Source: Serripes groenlandicus (lineage: Eukaryota > Mollusca > Bivalvia > Cardiida > Cardiidae). Taken from it: DNA of 64,000 nt. A program made the translations under genes and the position numbers. The notes below the pieces were generated by a model. That model was not told the DNA's origin and ran no database searches. It saw only the letters and a program-made list of their open reading frames with translations. Shown piece by piece: positions 54,558 through 64,000 of this stretch (position 1 is its first letter; every line of letters starts with the position of its first letter). The DNA is taken from positions 33,723,322-33,787,321 of the forward strand of contig JASEVX010000010.1 in NCBI GenBank assembly GCA_031761405.1, given 5' to 3'.

Positions 54558-56489
54558 AGCTCACCTATGCACGAAGTGCAAGGTGAGCTATTGTGATCAC
54601 ATTTTGTCCGGCGTCCGTCCGTCGTGCGTCGTCCGTCGTGCGGCGTCAACATTTCAGCTTGTTAACACTCTACAGGCTACATTTTGCATCCAATCTTCAT
54701 GAAAGTGTATCAGAACATTCATCTCCATCAAATCTTGGACAAGTTCGAAACTGGGCCATATGAGGTCAAAAACGAGGTCACTAGGTCAAATTGAAGCAAA
54801 ATCTTGTTAACACTCTGGAGGCCCCATTTTCAACTTGAGCATGTTGAAACTTTATCAGAATGTTTGTCTTGATGATATGTAGGTCAAGTTCGAACATGGG
54901 TCATGTCGGGTCAAAAAATAGGTCACTAGGTCAAATTGAAGTAAAATCTTGTTAACACTCTAGAGGCCGCAATTTTTGCTTCAGCAGTTTGAAATTTTGT
55001 CAGAATGTTTGTCTTAAAAATATCTAGGTCAAGTTCGAATATGGGTCATATCGGGTCAGAAACTAGGTCACTAGGCCAAATTGAAGGGTAATCTTGTTAA
55101 CACTGTAGAGGCCACATTTTCAACTTGAGCATGTTGAAATATTGTCAGAATGTTTGTCTTAAAGATATCTAGGTCAAGTTTAAATATGGGTCATATTGGG
55201 TCAGAAACTAGGTCACTAGGCCAAATTGAAGGAAATCTTGTTAACTCTGTAGAAGCCGCATGTTTTGCTTCAGCAGCTTGAAATTTGGTCAGAATGTTGA
55301 GCTAAATGATATCTAGGTCAAGTTCGAATATGGGTCATGCAGGGTCAAAAACTAGGTCACAAGGCCAAATTGAAGGACAATCTTGTTAACACTTTGGATG
55401 CCGCATTTTTTGCTTAAGCAGCTTGAAATTTGGTCAGACTGTTTGTCTAAATGATATCTAGGCCAAGTTCGAATATGCCGGGTTAAAAACTAGGTCACTA
55501 GGCCAAATTGAAGGGTAATCTTGTTAACACTCTGGATACTGCATTTTTAACTTTAGCATGATGAAACTTTATCAGAATGTTTTTCTTGATGATATGTAAG
55601 TCAAGTTCGATCAAGGGTCATGTTGGGTCAAAAAATAGGTCACTAGGTCAAATTGAAGGAAAATCTTGTTAACACTCTAGAGGCCGCAATTTTTGCTTCA
55701 GCAGTTTGAAATTTTGTCAGAATGTTTGTCTTAAAGATATCTAGGTAGTTCGAATATGGGTCATATTGGGTCAGAAACTAGGTCACTAGGCTAAATTGAA
55801 GGAACATCTTGTTACTCTGTAGAAGACGCATTTTTTGCTACAGCAGCTTGACATTTTATGAGAATGTTTATCTAAATGATATCTAAGCCAAGTTCGAATA
55901 TGGATCATGTGGGGTCAAAAACTAGGTCACTAGGCCAAATTGAAGGAAAATCTTGTTAACACTTTGGATGCCACATTTTTTGCTTCAGCAGCTTGAAATT
56001 TGGTTAGAATGTTTGTCTGAATTATATCTAGGTCAAGTTCGAATATGGGTCATATTGGGTCAGAAACTAGGTCACTAGGCCAAATTGAAGGAACATCTTG
56101 TTAACTCTGTAGAAGACACATTTTTTGCTACAGCAGCTTGACATTTTATGAGAATGTTTATCTAAATGATATCTAAGCCAAGATCGAATATGGATCATGT
56201 AGGGTCAGAAACAAGGTCAATAAAGGAAAATATTGTTCAAACTCCGGAGGCCGCATTTTTACTTTGAGCAAGTTGAAAATTTGTCAGAATGTTGTCTTGA
56301 TAATATCTAGTCCATGTTGGAATATGGGTCATATCAGGTAAAAAAAATATAGATTACTAGGCCAAATGAAGGAAAATCTTGTTAACACTGTGGAGGTTGC
56401 ATTCAGAATAATTGTCCTGATGTATTTTGCATTATAGTACATTGTATAATTAAGGTGAGCGATCCAGGGCCATCATGGCCCTCTTGTTT
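54558..56489 (+). mobile_element. Tandem-core element T1 (complete)
   Basis: The 5' hairpin AGCTCACC-TATGCAC/GTGCAA-GGTGAGCT is followed by a CGTCCGTCGT-rich stretch, then about 11-12 diverged repeats of roughly 150 bp (CTAGGTCACTAGGCCAAATT; AATCTTGTTAACACT; AAATTTGGTCAGAATG). The 3' end is GGTGAGCGATCCA plus the hairpin GGGCCATCATGGCCC, then TCTTG-TTT. It is preceded by T and followed by T. No conserved frame. Confidence 0.85.
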
Positions 56490-56717
56490 ATCTTTTCCCA
56501 CATACAACAAATCTGCAGCAGACGACTTTGAACATATTTTGTCAAAAAATAAAAAATCTGTTTAATTGAACGGATAACCTATTACTAAAAGTGGTAAACA
56601 TTGTGGCAAAGGGAGAAATTTATCAAAACAAGCAATTTCTCCTTTTTCTCACTATGTTTTCAAAAAGCCGTCTGCTGCTATTGCGTCGGAAAGCGTCTAT
56701 GTGAGGGAAAGGGTTAA
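56489..56717 (-). mobile_element. TTAA-MITE (type A, reverse), left end eroded
   Basis: TCTTTTCCCACATACAACAA to GAGGGAAAGGGTTAA, directly after T1. Confidence 0.88.
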
Positions 56718-56940
56718 AACAAACAACAAATCTGCATCAATTGACTTGAAAAACATCTAGGCTATAAACTTTGAAGATGCTCTGTCAATGAAAGTGTAAT
56801 CAGTAATTTGAGTTGGAAACATTGTGGCAATTCCTTAGGAATTTACTCATCATGAGCAATTTCTTCATAATTGTCACAATGTTTTCAAAATTCCTCTGTT
56901 GCAGATGTGTCTACATCAGATACAAGGGTTAGCTGTAATG
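56714..56940. mobile_element. TTAA-MITE (type B), highly degenerate
   Basis: acaaatctgcatcaattgac, core actcatcatgagca, and GATACAAGGGTTA. Confidence 0.65.
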
Positions 56941-57026
56941 AGTAGACAAGAGGATATCCTGTAATGTGTTAGAGGATATCAGATCTTTAAATACCCATAT
57001 TTCAGGTCTCTGTTCATGAACAATGT

Positions 57027-57259
57027 TTAACCCTTTTCCTCATATAGACGCTTTCTGACGTCTCTGCAGTCTGACTGCTTTTTGAAAACATAGTGACAAT
57101 AGAAGACATTGCTCAAAACAAGCAATTTCTCCTTTCGCCACAATGTTTTCCACTTTAAGTCATATAGGTTATCCATTCAATTATAGAGAATTTTTATTTT
57201 TTGACAAAATATGTTCAAAGTCATCTGCTGCAGAATTGTCGTATGAGGGAAAGGGTTAA
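57027..57259 (+). mobile_element. TTAA-MITE (type A)
   Basis: TTAACCCTTTTCCTCATATA to GAGGGAAAGGGTTAA. Confidence 0.92.
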
Positions 57260-57429
57260 AAACTTTTATAAACTTAACAAGTTGAAGAGTTCTGATTGGA
57301 GGCAATATTTCTTTTCCCACTAAGGTATATATATATATATATACATAATACTCCAGTCCTAAATTTGTATGTTACATTGCATCTATCCTGTCCATATTTC
57401 AATTTACATCAAATCTTGAAAGGAACAAG

Positions 57430-58896
57430 ATGTGTTTGTGAAACACTGATGCCCCCCAATGGCAACATCTAGGTCAAAGGTCAAGGTCGCAAGGAATACA
57501 CATGTGAAATATGGTAGCCTTACCTGTTATTGTTCAAAAGTAGTGGGGAAGGTTAAAAAAAAATTGAGAATGGCAACATCTAGGTCAAAGGTCAAGGTCG
57601 CAAGGTCAAAAATGTACTGACAGAAAGGTCATGTCACAAGGAATACACATGTGAAATATGGTAGCCGTATCTGTTATGGTTCAAAAGTAATGGCCAAGGT
57701 TAAAGTTTTTTTCGAGAATGGCAACATCTAGGTCAAAGGTCAAGGTCGCAATGTCAAAATTGTTGGTACTGACAGAAAGGTCATGTCACAAGGAATACAC
57801 AGTATGTGAAATATGGTAGCCGTACCTGTTATGGTTCAAAAGTAATGGCCAAGGTTAAAGTTTTTTTCGAGAATGGCAACATCTAGGTCAAAGGTCAAGG
57901 TCGCAAGGTCAAACATTTTGGTACTGACAGAAAGGTAATGTCACAAGGAATACACATGTGAAATATGGTAGCCGTACCTGTTATGGTTCAAAAGTAATGG
58001 CCAAGGTTAAAGTTTTTTTCGAGAATGGCAACATCTAGGTCAAAGGTCAAGGTCGCAAGGTCAAACATTTTGGTACTGACAGAAAGGTAATGTCACAAGG
58101 AATACACATGTGAAATATGGTAGCCGTACCTGTTATGGTTCAAAAGTAGTGGTCAAGGTTAAAGTTTTTTTCGTGCAGACAGGCCAAAAACTACATCTAG
58201 GTCAAAGGTCAAGGTCGCAAGGTCAAAAAGTTTGGTACTGACAGAAAGGTCATGTCACAAGGAATACACATGTGAAATATGGTAGCCGTATCTGTTATGG
58301 TTCAAAAGTAATGGCCAAGGTTAAAGTTTTTTTTCGAGAATGGCAACATCTAGGTCAAAGGTCAAGGTCAAAAATGTTGGTACTGACAGAAAGGTCATGT
58401 CACAAGGAATACACATGTGAAATATGGTAGCCGTACCTGTTATGGTTCAAAAGTAATGGCCAAGGTTAAAGTTTTTTTCGAGAATGGCAACATCTAGGTC
58501 AAAGGTCAAGGTCGCAAGGTCAAACATTTTGGTACTGACAGAAAGGTAATGTCACAAGGAATACACATGTGAAATATGGTAGCCGTACCTGTTATGGTTC
58601 AAAAGTAGTGGTCAAGGTTAAAGTTTTTTTCGTGCAGACAGGCCAAAAACTACATCTAGGTCGAAGGTCAAGGTCGCAAGGTCAAAAAGTTTGGTACTGA
58701 CAGAAAGGTCATGTCACAAGGAATACACATGTGAAATATGGTAGCCGTACCTGTTATGGTTCAAAAGTAATGGCCAAGGTTAAAGTTTTTTTTGTGCAGA
58801 CAGACAGACAGACCAACAGACAGACCAACAGACAGACCAACAGACAGACAGGCTAAAAACTATATGCCCCCCGAATCGGAGATTCCGTGGGGGCAT
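57430..58896 (+). mobile_element. Tandem-core element T2 (about nine 150-bp repeats)
   Basis: Repeats of CATCTAGGTCAAAGGTCAAG, GGTACTGACAGAAAGGTCAT, AAGGAATACACATGTGAAAT and GGTAGCCGTACCTGTTATGG are highly similar. The block ends in a CAGACAGACCAA microsatellite (58795-58850) and the hairpin GCCCCCCGAATC/GATTCCGTGGGGGC. A TGCCCCCC copy lies at the left edge too. Confidence 0.88.
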
Positions 58897-58918
58897 AAAA
58901 ATACATGTATTAATTTAC

Positions 58919-59146
58919 CTAACCCTTTCATACGTATAGACGCATTTTGGCACGTCTGCAGCATATGAATTTTGAAAACATCATGACAAAAGGAGAAATT
59001 GCTTTAAATAAGCAATTTCTCCACTTGCCACAATGTTTTCAACTTGAATAAGTAATAATATTTTCATTTACAGAGATTTTAACATTTTTGTCCAGATGTT
59101 ATCAAAGTCGTCTGCTGAAAAATTGTTGTATGTGGGAAAGGGTTAA
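58919..59146. mobile_element. TTAA-MITE (type B)
   Basis: CTAACCCTTTCATACGTATA to GTGGGAAAGGGTTAA. Confidence 0.88.
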
Positions 59147-59229
59147 AAATATCACATTTATACCTATTTCCCATATGATGACTCATTTTGAGGCATCCCC
59201 ACTGGTCCAGCAGACAACTTTTATCCCAA

Positions 59230-59450
59230 GTGCCCTCATATAGACGCTTTCTGACGCCTCTGCACGGACGGCTTTTTGAAAAAATAGTGACAAAAGAAGA
59301 AATTGCTCAAAATGAGCAATTCCTTCTTTTGGCACAACATTTTCCACTTTTAGTCATAGGTTATCCATTAAATTATAGAGATTTTCTACTTTTTGACAAA
59401 ATATGTTCAAAGTCGTCTGCTGCAGAATTGTCGTATGAGGGAAATTTTAA
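59230..59450 (+). mobile_element. TTAA-MITE (type A), ends eroded
   Basis: GCCCTCATATAGACGCTTTC to GTATGAGGGAAATTTTAA; core attgctcaaaatgagcaat. Confidence 0.88.
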
Positions 59451-59464
59451 GGGTCAAAAAATAT

Positions 59465-59671
59465 TTTGGCAGACACATTTTGAAGCATCTGCAACAGACC
59501 TATTTTGAAAACATTTTGGTGAAAGTAGGAAAAGCTCATAATGAGCTATTTCTCCTTTAGTCACATCATTTTCAACTCTAATCTATAATTTCACTTTAAT
59601 TTATGGAGATTTTCTATCTTTTCAAAGTCGTCTGATTCAGAGTTGATGTATGTTGGAAGGAAAGGGTTGAA
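59465..59671. mobile_element. TTAA-MITE (type B), degenerate, ends 55 nt before exon 3
   Basis: GACACATTTTGAAGCATCTG, core agctcataatgagct, and GGAAAGGGTTGAA. Confidence 0.78.
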
Positions 59672-59726
59672 TAATACAGAATTGATGGTTACCCTATATC
59701 ATGATATGGCATTTCTATCTTTTCAG

Positions 59727-59975
59727 AACCCGGGTGTTGTATTTGACTGTGTGTCTGGTCGATCGTTGAAGACATACAATGCAGATGAGCTTGAGAAGGT
59801 GTCCAAGCCTGTCAGTGAAAGTGGTGCGCAGTCTGAAGACCCCGCGGCAAGAAAATCCTCATTTTCAGAAATATTTAAGAATCAAGTGTGGGGCGGAAAG
59901 GAAACTGGAGAGAAAAACAGGATGAGTGAGAATTTTCAAGCCTCCGGACCTGGTTCATCGCTATTGAACACTCAG
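59727..59975 (+). CDS. Exon 3 of methyltransferase gene: stem end and pre-domain motif
   Basis: Phase 0-0, 249 nt, residues 104-186. The acceptor is TCTTTTCAG|AAC and the donor is ACTCAG|GTAAAC. The first half is a polar Ser/Glu-rich stem with no recognisable fold. The second half reads SFSEIFKNQVWGGKETG (about 148-164) and SGPGSSLLNTQ (176-186). WG-KE plus SGPGSS--NT just before the SAM-binding fold is a pattern I associate with a class I methyltransferase family also seen in bacteria. That supports joining this exon to exon 4. The frame is open beyond the donor into the intron, but that extension has no similarity to the family. Confidence 0.82.
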
Positions 59976-60117
59976 GTAAACATTTCTACTAGAAAACATT
60001 GGCTAGAAATTTTTAAAAAAAAGTGGTTCATAGGCTGTGGCCAATATTTGGAACCTCCTCATACACTCTTGACTCAGTATGAACTCATGTTCTGGTTGAG
60101 CATCCAGGAGGGACAAA

Positions 60118-60563
60118 TTAACCCTTTCCCACTTGCAGACGCATTTTGACACAAAAGCAGCAGACGACTTTTAAAAACATTGTGGCCATTAAAGGTGAAA
60201 TTGCTCATGATGAGCAATTTCGCCTTTGGCCACAATGTTTTCAACTTTATTTAACCCTTTCCCTCATATAGACGCTTTCTGACGCCTCTGCAGCAGACGG
60301 CTTTTTGAAAACATAGTGGCAAAAGAAGAAATTGCAATTTCTCCTTTTGCCACAATGTTTTCCACTTTTTGTCATAGGTTATCCATTCAATTATGGAGAC
60401 TTTCTATGTTTTGACAAAATACGTTTAAAGTCGTTTGCTGCAGAATTGTCGTATGAGGGAAAGGGTTAACAATTAAGCTATCTTTTATGGAGATTTTCAG
60501 GTTTTCGCCACTATGTTTTCAAAGTCGTCTGCTGCAGATTTGTTGTATGTGGTAAAGGGTTAA
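60118..60563. mobile_element. TTAA-MITE (type B) split by a nested copy
   Basis: TTAACCCTTTCCCACTTGCA to GTGGTAAAGGGTTAA. The host continues from TTTCAACTTTAT (60250) to CAATTAAGCTATC (60470) when the nested element is removed, as in the uninterrupted copy at 41145. Its core arms are nearly perfect (acattgtggcc / ggccacaatgt around gctcatgatgagc). Confidence 0.92.
60251..60469 (+). mobile_element. TTAA-MITE (type A) nested in another copy
   Basis: Inserted at an internal TTAA of the host MITE, with TTAA now at both ends (60251-60254 and 60466-60469). This shows directly that the target is TTAA and is duplicated, as for piggyBac-superfamily elements. Confidence 0.93.
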
Positions 60564-61268
60564 AACGTTCCCCACGTTGTACAACAATTCTGTAGCAGAA
60601 ACCTTTGTAAACATTAGGCAAAAATATATAAAAAATCTCTATAATTGAAATTGTAACTATCCTGTGCCAAAGGAGGATGGGATATTAGTTTGGTCTCTAG
60701 GGGTCAAATTTTTAGAAAAAGGAAAAAAAAAAAAATCAATTGATCATAAGGGTCCATTAGAATACTCTTCTACATCAAATCCCAGTCAGATTCAAAACTG
60801 GGTCATATTGTTATTAACTTATTGGGCAACATTTTAGAAAAACCTTTTGAACAGCACTAGAGGCCAACATTTTTATCCAATCTTTATGAAAAATCATCAA
60901 AATATTCATCTCCATCAAATCCCAGTCAGGTGTGAAACTTTGTCATGTGGGGTTAGAACTAGGTCATTAGGTCACATTTTAGAAAACCTTGTGAGCACAC
61001 TCGTTGAGTAACTGCATTATGAAGATGGTCCAAGCTTTCTTTTATTATTTTCAATTCAACTTGTTTTTTATGAGAGTTGAAAATATTTTGATGCAGATGC
61101 AGCAGATGCCATTTGTCACACTAAATCATTTTAAAAGACGTCTGCTGCAGATTAACAGTATAGACAAACGGTTATTTTTTCATGTTTTATCTTAACATCC
61201 TGAAATGTTTTCAATTTAGAATAAAAAAAAAAGATAAGAGGTTCTAACATAAATCCTGATATATGCAA

Positions 61269-61525
61269 TTGAGCCGTCCCACGAGAAAACCAACATGGTG
61301 CACTCTGCGTAAAGTATTGCCCCGCATCAGTCTAAGATAGGCTTACCCGGATAGACAGTTTTAGCCTCCTGTGGATGTTTTGTTTCAGGAATCATTACTC
61401 TATACTTCTATCCCCCTTGAGATGTGATGTGTCGGCCCAGATCAGTCTGCATGGACTGTGCTAGCTGATCTGGGTCGATACATTACGCAGAGGCCATAAT
61501 GTTGGTTCTTCGCGGGACGGCTCAA
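61269..61525. mobile_element. GAGCC-type MITE (complete)
   Basis: TTGAGCCGTCCCACGAGAAA with ACCAACATGG on the left is mirrored by CCATAATGTTGGTTCTTCGC and GGGACGGCTCAA on the right. The interior (gatctgggtcgatacattac) has no ORF. TSD unclear. Confidence 0.88.
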
Positions 61526-61844
61526 ATGTTGATGTAATTACTGCTGAAAGCACAAATGTTTTAGAATGGATAAAATATTATGAAGTTTCAAAGACTTCAT
61601 GTGGTATTAATGAATAGCACAATAGTGAATTGGCACTCTGCAAACATTCAGAGTTCTAAATAATCTGAATATTTTATTTTCTAAATTCATTATTTGTTCC
61701 TAAAACCCTATACTGCAGGTGCACAGTAAGACAATTCTGTTTCAAAAACATTAGGTTTTGTTTTGTTGTACGAAGGTTATTGTCTGGAAAAGTCCAGTTA
61801 TCTCCTTTCTATCTAGATCTATTTGTATATTTTTGTTTTCTTAG

Positions 61845-62387
61845 GGAGCAGCGGCTTTACTACACTCTGTGATAGAAAAACTAAAAGTAGATCTCAAGAA
61901 AGACACCATAAGTATAGCAGATATTCCATGTGGAGATATGCAGTGGATTTCTCATTTTCTAAAAACACGGACAGATGTAAATTATACAGGTATAGACATA
62001 GTCCCGGAGCTTATACAGCGACATGATGCCACATATAGAAACCATAAGAACATTAACTTTGTAAACACAGATGTTGTGCAATCACCACTTACGCAGCCTT
62101 TCGATATAATATTTTCCCGACAAATGATGCAGCATTTTCCGAATGCAGACATTCATCGTGTATTGTTCCACTTTTCTGCAAGTGGTAGTAAGTATATGAT
62201 AGCAACAACATATCCAGATATTATCATCAATAAAGAATTGTCGTCAACTGCAGGTATACGGTACAGACCAGTTAATCTTGAAATACAGCCGTTTCATTTA
62301 GTACCACCAACTTGTGCTTATCAAGAAACTCAACAAACTGATAACTCTTTAAGTATGTGGGAACTCCCTTTAAAAGTTAAGCAGTAA
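61845..62387 (+). CDS. Exon 4 of methyltransferase gene: class I SAM-dependent methyltransferase domain
   Basis: Terminal exon, residues 187-366 plus TAA, phase 0 at the TTTTCTTAG acceptor. Motif I is IADIPCGDMQW (D212-D217), the SAM-binding loop after strand 1. Motif II is YTGIDIVPELI with the acidic D237 expected to bind the ribose hydroxyls. NTDVVQ (260-265) is the motif III region. FDIIFSRQMMQHF (272-284) is the motif IV/strand 4 block. The C-terminus has NLEIQPFHLVPP and ends with MWELPL, matching my memory of a family whose C-terminal part reads 'NL..PPF..P...LW'. It should transfer methyl from SAM; no lipid-, DNA- or protein-specific motif (such as N/DPPY) is present. The substrate is unknown. 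A MITE starts 69 nt after the stop. Confidence 0.9.
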   Translation, partial: GAAALLHSVIEKLKVDLKKDTISIADIPCGDMQWISHFLKTRTDVNYTGIDIVPELIQRHDATYRNHKNINFVNTDVVQSPLTQPFDIIFSRQMMQHFPNADIHRVLFHFSASGSKYMIATTYPDIIINKELSSTAGIRYRPVNLEIQPFHLVPPTCAYQETQQTDNSLSMWELPLKVKQ

Positions 62388-62456
62388 AACTTTTGTAAGC
62401 TTTTTAGATCAGGGGAGCCTAACTCTATGATTGTATGTCTGTCATTAACTTTTAGC

Positions 62457-62675
62457 TTAACCCTTTCCCTCATACAACAATTCTGCAGCAGACGACTTTG
62501 AACATATTTTGTCAAAGATAGGTTATCCTTTCTATAATTGAATGGATAACCTATGACTAAAAGTGGAAACATTGTGGCAAAAGGAGAAATTGCTTGTTTT
62601 GAGCAATTTCTTCTTTTGTCACTATGTTTTCAAAAAGCCGTCTGCTGCACAATTGTTGTATGAGGGAAAAAGTTA
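62457..62675 (-). mobile_element. TTAA-MITE (type A, reverse), probably in 3' UTR or just downstream
   Basis: TTAACCCTTTCCCTCATACA to GAGGGAAAAAGTTAC. It begins 69 nt after the stop codon, before any clear poly(A) signal, so it may be transcribed as part of the 3' UTR. Confidence 0.88.
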
Positions 62676-62817
62676 CAGATCGACTGTCTCTTTACTGTTT
62701 GTAACTGCAACAAGACCCCCACGCATTTCGCTAGGCACTGCTTTAATAAGTTCAGAGATGCCTGCTTAGGAAGCATTTCAATACGAGTTTCTTGAATGGC
62801 ATTTTAAATGTAAATTC

Positions 62818-63045
62818 TTAACCCTTTCCCACATATAGACCCTTTCTGATGCCTCTGCAGCAGACGACTTTTGAAAACTTTCCTGCAAAAGGAAAAATTG
62901 CTCATAATGAGCAATTTCACCATTTGTCACAATGTTTTCAACTTTTTAAAGTAATTACACTTTTATCTATAGAGATTTAACATGATTTTGCCACATGCTT
63001 TCACAGTCGTCTCCTGCAGATTTTCTGTATGTGGGAAAGGGTTAA
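62818..63045. mobile_element. TTAA-MITE (type B)
   Basis: TTAACCCTTTCCCACATATA to GTGGGAAAGGGTTAA; core attgctcataatgagcaat. Confidence 0.9.
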
Positions 63046-63145
63046 TTAGGTCATTAACAGTTCCTTTACCTCCATGGTAAACTTGGTTGCCATGGCAATG
63101 AAAAGGAAATTGTTTGAAAATGTTGTACAAAGGGCAAGTCTTATT

Positions 63146-64000
63146 AGCTCACCTATGCACGAAGTGCAAGGTGAGCTATTGTGATCACATTTTGTCCGGC
63201 GTCCGTCCGTCGTGCGTCGTCCGTCGTCCATCGTCAACATTTGAGCTTGTTAACACTCTATGGGCTACATTTTGCATCCAATCTTCATGAAAGTTTATCA
63301 GAACGTTCATCTCCATAAAATCTTGGACAAGTTCGAAACTGGGCCATATGAGGTCAAAAACTAGGTCACTAGGTCGAATTGAAGGGAAATCTTGTTAACC
63401 CTCTTGAGGCCACATTTTCAACTTTAGCATGTTGAAACTTTATCAGAATGTTTGTCTTGATGATATGTAGGTCAAGTTCGAACATGGGTCACGTCAGGTC
63501 AAAAAGAAGGTCACTAGGTCAAATTGAAGGAAAATCTTGTTAACACTCCAGAGGCCGCAATTTTTGCTTCAGCAGTTTGAAATTTTGTCAGAATGTTTGT
63601 CTTAAAAATATCTAGGTCAAGTTCGAATATGGGTCATATTGGATCAGAAACTAGGTCATTAGGCCAAATTGAGGGAAAATCTTGTTAACTCTGTAGAAGC
63701 AACATGTTTTGCTTCAGCGGCTTGAAATTTGTTCAGAATGTTGAGCTGAATGATATCTAGGCCAAGTTCGAATATGGGTCATGCCGGGTCAAAAACTAGG
63801 TCACTAGGTCAAATTGAAGGAAAATCTTGTGAACACTTTGGATGCCACATTCTTTGCTTCAGCAGCTTGAAATTTGGTCAGAATGTTTGTCTAAATGATA
63901 TCTAGGCCAAGTTCGGATATGGGTCATGCCGAGTTAAAAACTAGGTCACTAAGCCAAATTGAAAGGTAATCTTGTTAACACTCTGGATACTGCATTTTTA
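63146..64000 (+). mobile_element. Tandem-core element T1, cut by window end
   Basis: AGCTCACC hairpin start (TATGCACGAAGTGCAAGGTG), CGTCCGTCGTGCGTCG stretch and at least five repeats, closely parallel to 54558-55560. Confidence 0.85.

Larger units (their letters stand above)
24758..62387 (+). other. Spliced gene: membrane-anchored class I SAM methyltransferase (4 exons, 366 aa)
   Basis: Exons 24758-24974, 42409-42500, 59727-59975 and 61845-62387 total 1101 nt. Exon 1 ends in phase 1, exon 2 restores phase 0, and exons 3 and 4 are phase 0. All introns are GT-AG (donors AAAG|GTAAGA, TTAAG|GTATTT, CTCAG|GTAAAC; acceptors CATTTCAG, CTTTTCAG, TTCTTAG). Introns are 17,434, 17,226 and 1,869 bp. The assembled protein has a short cytosolic N-terminus, a hydrophobic segment (about residues 7-23), a charged low-complexity stem (about 30-150), then a methyltransferase module (about 150-366). 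A type II membrane topology with the enzyme in the secretory lumen is the simplest reading. Substrate is unknown. Promoter, 5' UTR introns and poly(A) site are not resolved, and no AATAAA is seen in the first 300 nt after the stop. Exon joining is my inference from phase and family similarity. Confidence 0.85.

Noticed and set aside
59976..60149. Continuation of the exon 3 frame past the donor
   Set aside because: The donor CAG|GTAAAC gives the correct phase to exon 4, and the read-through peptide has no family similarity and enters a MITE.

Overview
The window looks like nuclear DNA of a mollusc, most probably a bivalve. It is AT-rich, has no prokaryotic operon structure, and is packed with tRNA-headed SINEs, short inverted-repeat elements (MITEs), elements with tandem-repeat cores and a LINE. 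One multi-exon gene with canonical GT-AG introns is recognisable. The taxon call rests on remembered repeat-family style, not on a database match.

The gene lies on the + strand from 24758 to 62387. Four exons (24758-24974, 42409-42500, 59727-59975, 61845-62387) join with matching phases to give a 366-residue protein. It has an N-terminal signal-anchor-like hydrophobic segment and a C-terminal class I SAM-dependent methyltransferase domain. Introns 1 and 2 are each about 17 kb and are filled with transposons.

Layout. 1-3.8 kb: 5'-truncated LINE with a long reverse-transcriptase ORF. 4.4-10 kb: a hAT-like element with an 8-bp target duplication, its internally deleted relative, a dead Tc1-type transposase fragment, SINEs, and a minisatellite built on the palindrome TGATATCA. 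11.1-21.5 kb: a satellite in two head-to-head arms, with a 118-bp subrepeat next to the inversion point and a 1.7-kb higher-order repeat in the right arm. It is interrupted by a SINE, a 5S-rRNA-like insert and a Helitron-like element. 21.8-22.8 kb: a tandem array of tRNA-like units. 23-26.5 kb: exon 1 between two copies of an inverted duplication. 25-62 kb: introns with about 50 copies of one TTAA-flanked, piggyBac-like MITE family, several SINEs, and many elements ending in a hairpin followed by CTCTTG. 62.4-64 kb: further MITEs and the start of another tandem-core element.

The strongest biological candidate is the membrane-anchored methyltransferase. The strongest structural signals are the head-to-head satellite, the nested MITE insertion that shows TTAA duplication, and the shared hairpin/CTCTTG terminus linking apparently different repeats. 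Most short ORFs in the window are translations of repeats and are not annotated as genes.
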